Shown piece after piece: positions 63,133-64,000 of a stretch of 64,000 bases of DNA. The translations under genes and the position numbers were made by a program. How positions within the stretch are numbered: position 1 is the first letter of the stretch; each line of letters begins with the position of its first letter. Under the pieces are notes generated by a model. That model did not search any database and was not told where the DNA came from. It was given only the letters and a program-made list of their open reading frames with translations. The stretch is from Hydractinia symbiolongicarpus (lineage: Eukaryota > Cnidaria > Hydrozoa > Anthoathecata > Hydractiniidae), in assembly GCF_029227915.1 (NCBI RefSeq), contig NC_079877.1, positions 11,409,351 to 11,473,350 on the forward strand. The letters are read 5' to 3'.

Positions 63133-64000
63133 CTGAAAAAATCACAAATATAAAATTAGTCATTAGGAGATTGGGAACAAATGTGTGCGTGGTACATTGC
63201 TTTTTTCCAATCAGATAGTTTCACAATGAAATCTGAAAGTAATGTTTAGCCTCACTGACAACAAAAAAATGGTATTTTGATGTCTGGGTGTTATTGACAT
63301 GTACTCTACAATCTACAATACTTAAATGAGGTGACACTTAACAGCACTGCTTTGTGAATGAAGATTTTATGCACACAAGGATTTGTGCACAGGTCATCAA
63401 TGCTTACAACAAATGAATTCAATCTTTACTGTTTTCATTGTACACACTGTAACTTTGATTTATTATGCTACTTTTTAGAATATAAGCAAAAAATAAAATA
63501 TGTTCTCTTGGCAGAAGCTTAATGTCGTTGCTTTTTTGACATTTAATAATGGTACAGTACTGGAAAAAGGTTGTTTAACATATCGAGTGCGCAACGTGAG
63601 CGGACTCCCTCAATACGCGATGTACCGCATTTATAATAATAAGAAACAATTAAAAGAACATTTGTCGCTATCTATCAAGAATCTATTATCGTGACAAAAT
63701 CCGTCTCAATGTGTCATAATGGTAGGTGTTAATGAGAATAAAGAGAAATTCCTTTTTTGTTTCAAACACTGCTGCTTTATCTTTTATTTTATTTTAAATA
63801 TGTGTTTTATAAAAAAAAATTTTAACTTTCGTATTTATTGAAGTAAACTTCTGTTACAGAGGAAATCAGACAAAAATAATACTCAGCTTATGATCTCGAA
63901 ACACATTCTTCTTTCTTTCCACGTGCAATACAAATAATATTCAGGGGCGCACGTTTCCGATATATGAAAGTGACTGGGGTGTTTAAATTTCTGGTTGAAT
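63133..64000. other. SMC4 upstream intron or flank; nothing further resolved
   Basis: The first SMC4 exon (with the expected NFKSYAG-type motif) is not found here. The plus-strand frame at 63500-63694 is short, without domain or splice support. The right edge may still be within an SMC4 intron. Confidence 0.4.

Noticed and set aside
63500-63694. Possible first SMC4 exon or neighbouring gene
   Set aside because: Wrong strand for SMC4, no NFKSYAG-type motif, and no domain.

Overview
The window is AT-rich eukaryotic nuclear DNA. Genes have many short exons with GT-AG introns, and mobile-element debris is dense. No operons, ribosome binding sites, tRNA, rRNA or CRISPR arrays were seen. The gene set is an animal SMC4, an animal-type ionotropic glutamate receptor, a secreted glycine-rich protein and THAP/P-type transposases. 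I infer an early-branching marine invertebrate, most likely a cnidarian and perhaps a hydrozoan. That assignment rests on gene style and on my memory of similar transposon proteins, not on a database search.

Layout. 0-2.2 kb (+): 3' part of a decayed beta-helix-like membrane protein gene. 4.4-6.1 kb: a repeat block plus a GC-rich structured element. 7.3-11.1 kb (-): a five-exon ionotropic glutamate receptor (iGluR) that can be read in frame to about 716 residues. Part of its exon 2 is tandemly duplicated upstream. 14.8-16.0 kb: a TTAA-flanked element (copy A). 17.2-18.7 kb: the 4.4-5.9 kb repeat block again, inverted, so the receptor gene lies between inverted arms. 19.6-20.65 kb: a satellite of about 129 bp. 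21.8 kb: a possible terminal exon of a small membrane protein. 24.5-25.5 kb (+): a broken, inverted partial copy of the iGluR.

32.3-34.55 kb (+): a complete gene for a secreted glycine-rich protein, with promoter-like sequence, a 5'UTR intron and a polyA signal. 37.2-37.6 kb: a 31-bp minisatellite. 38.08-39.21 kb: copy B of the TTAA element. 39.2-42.75 kb: two decayed P-element-like (THAP9-like) transposase genes, tail to tail. The minus-strand one is interrupted by a TA-flanked pogo-type MITE.

43.19 kb to beyond the last well-supported exon at 63.13 kb (-): the condensin ATPase gene SMC4. I placed 35 coding exons, covering the protein from the Walker A motif to the stop codon. The N-terminal exon(s) lie beyond the window. 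SMC4 introns hold two MITE-like elements with TTAA ends and an old zinc-finger transposon ORF.

The genes do not form a pathway. SMC4 is a housekeeping chromosome-condensation gene, the iGluR is a receptor and ion channel, and the glycine-rich protein is probably structural and extracellular. What links the window is repeat-driven rearrangement: inverted arms, inverted gene copies and nested insertions.
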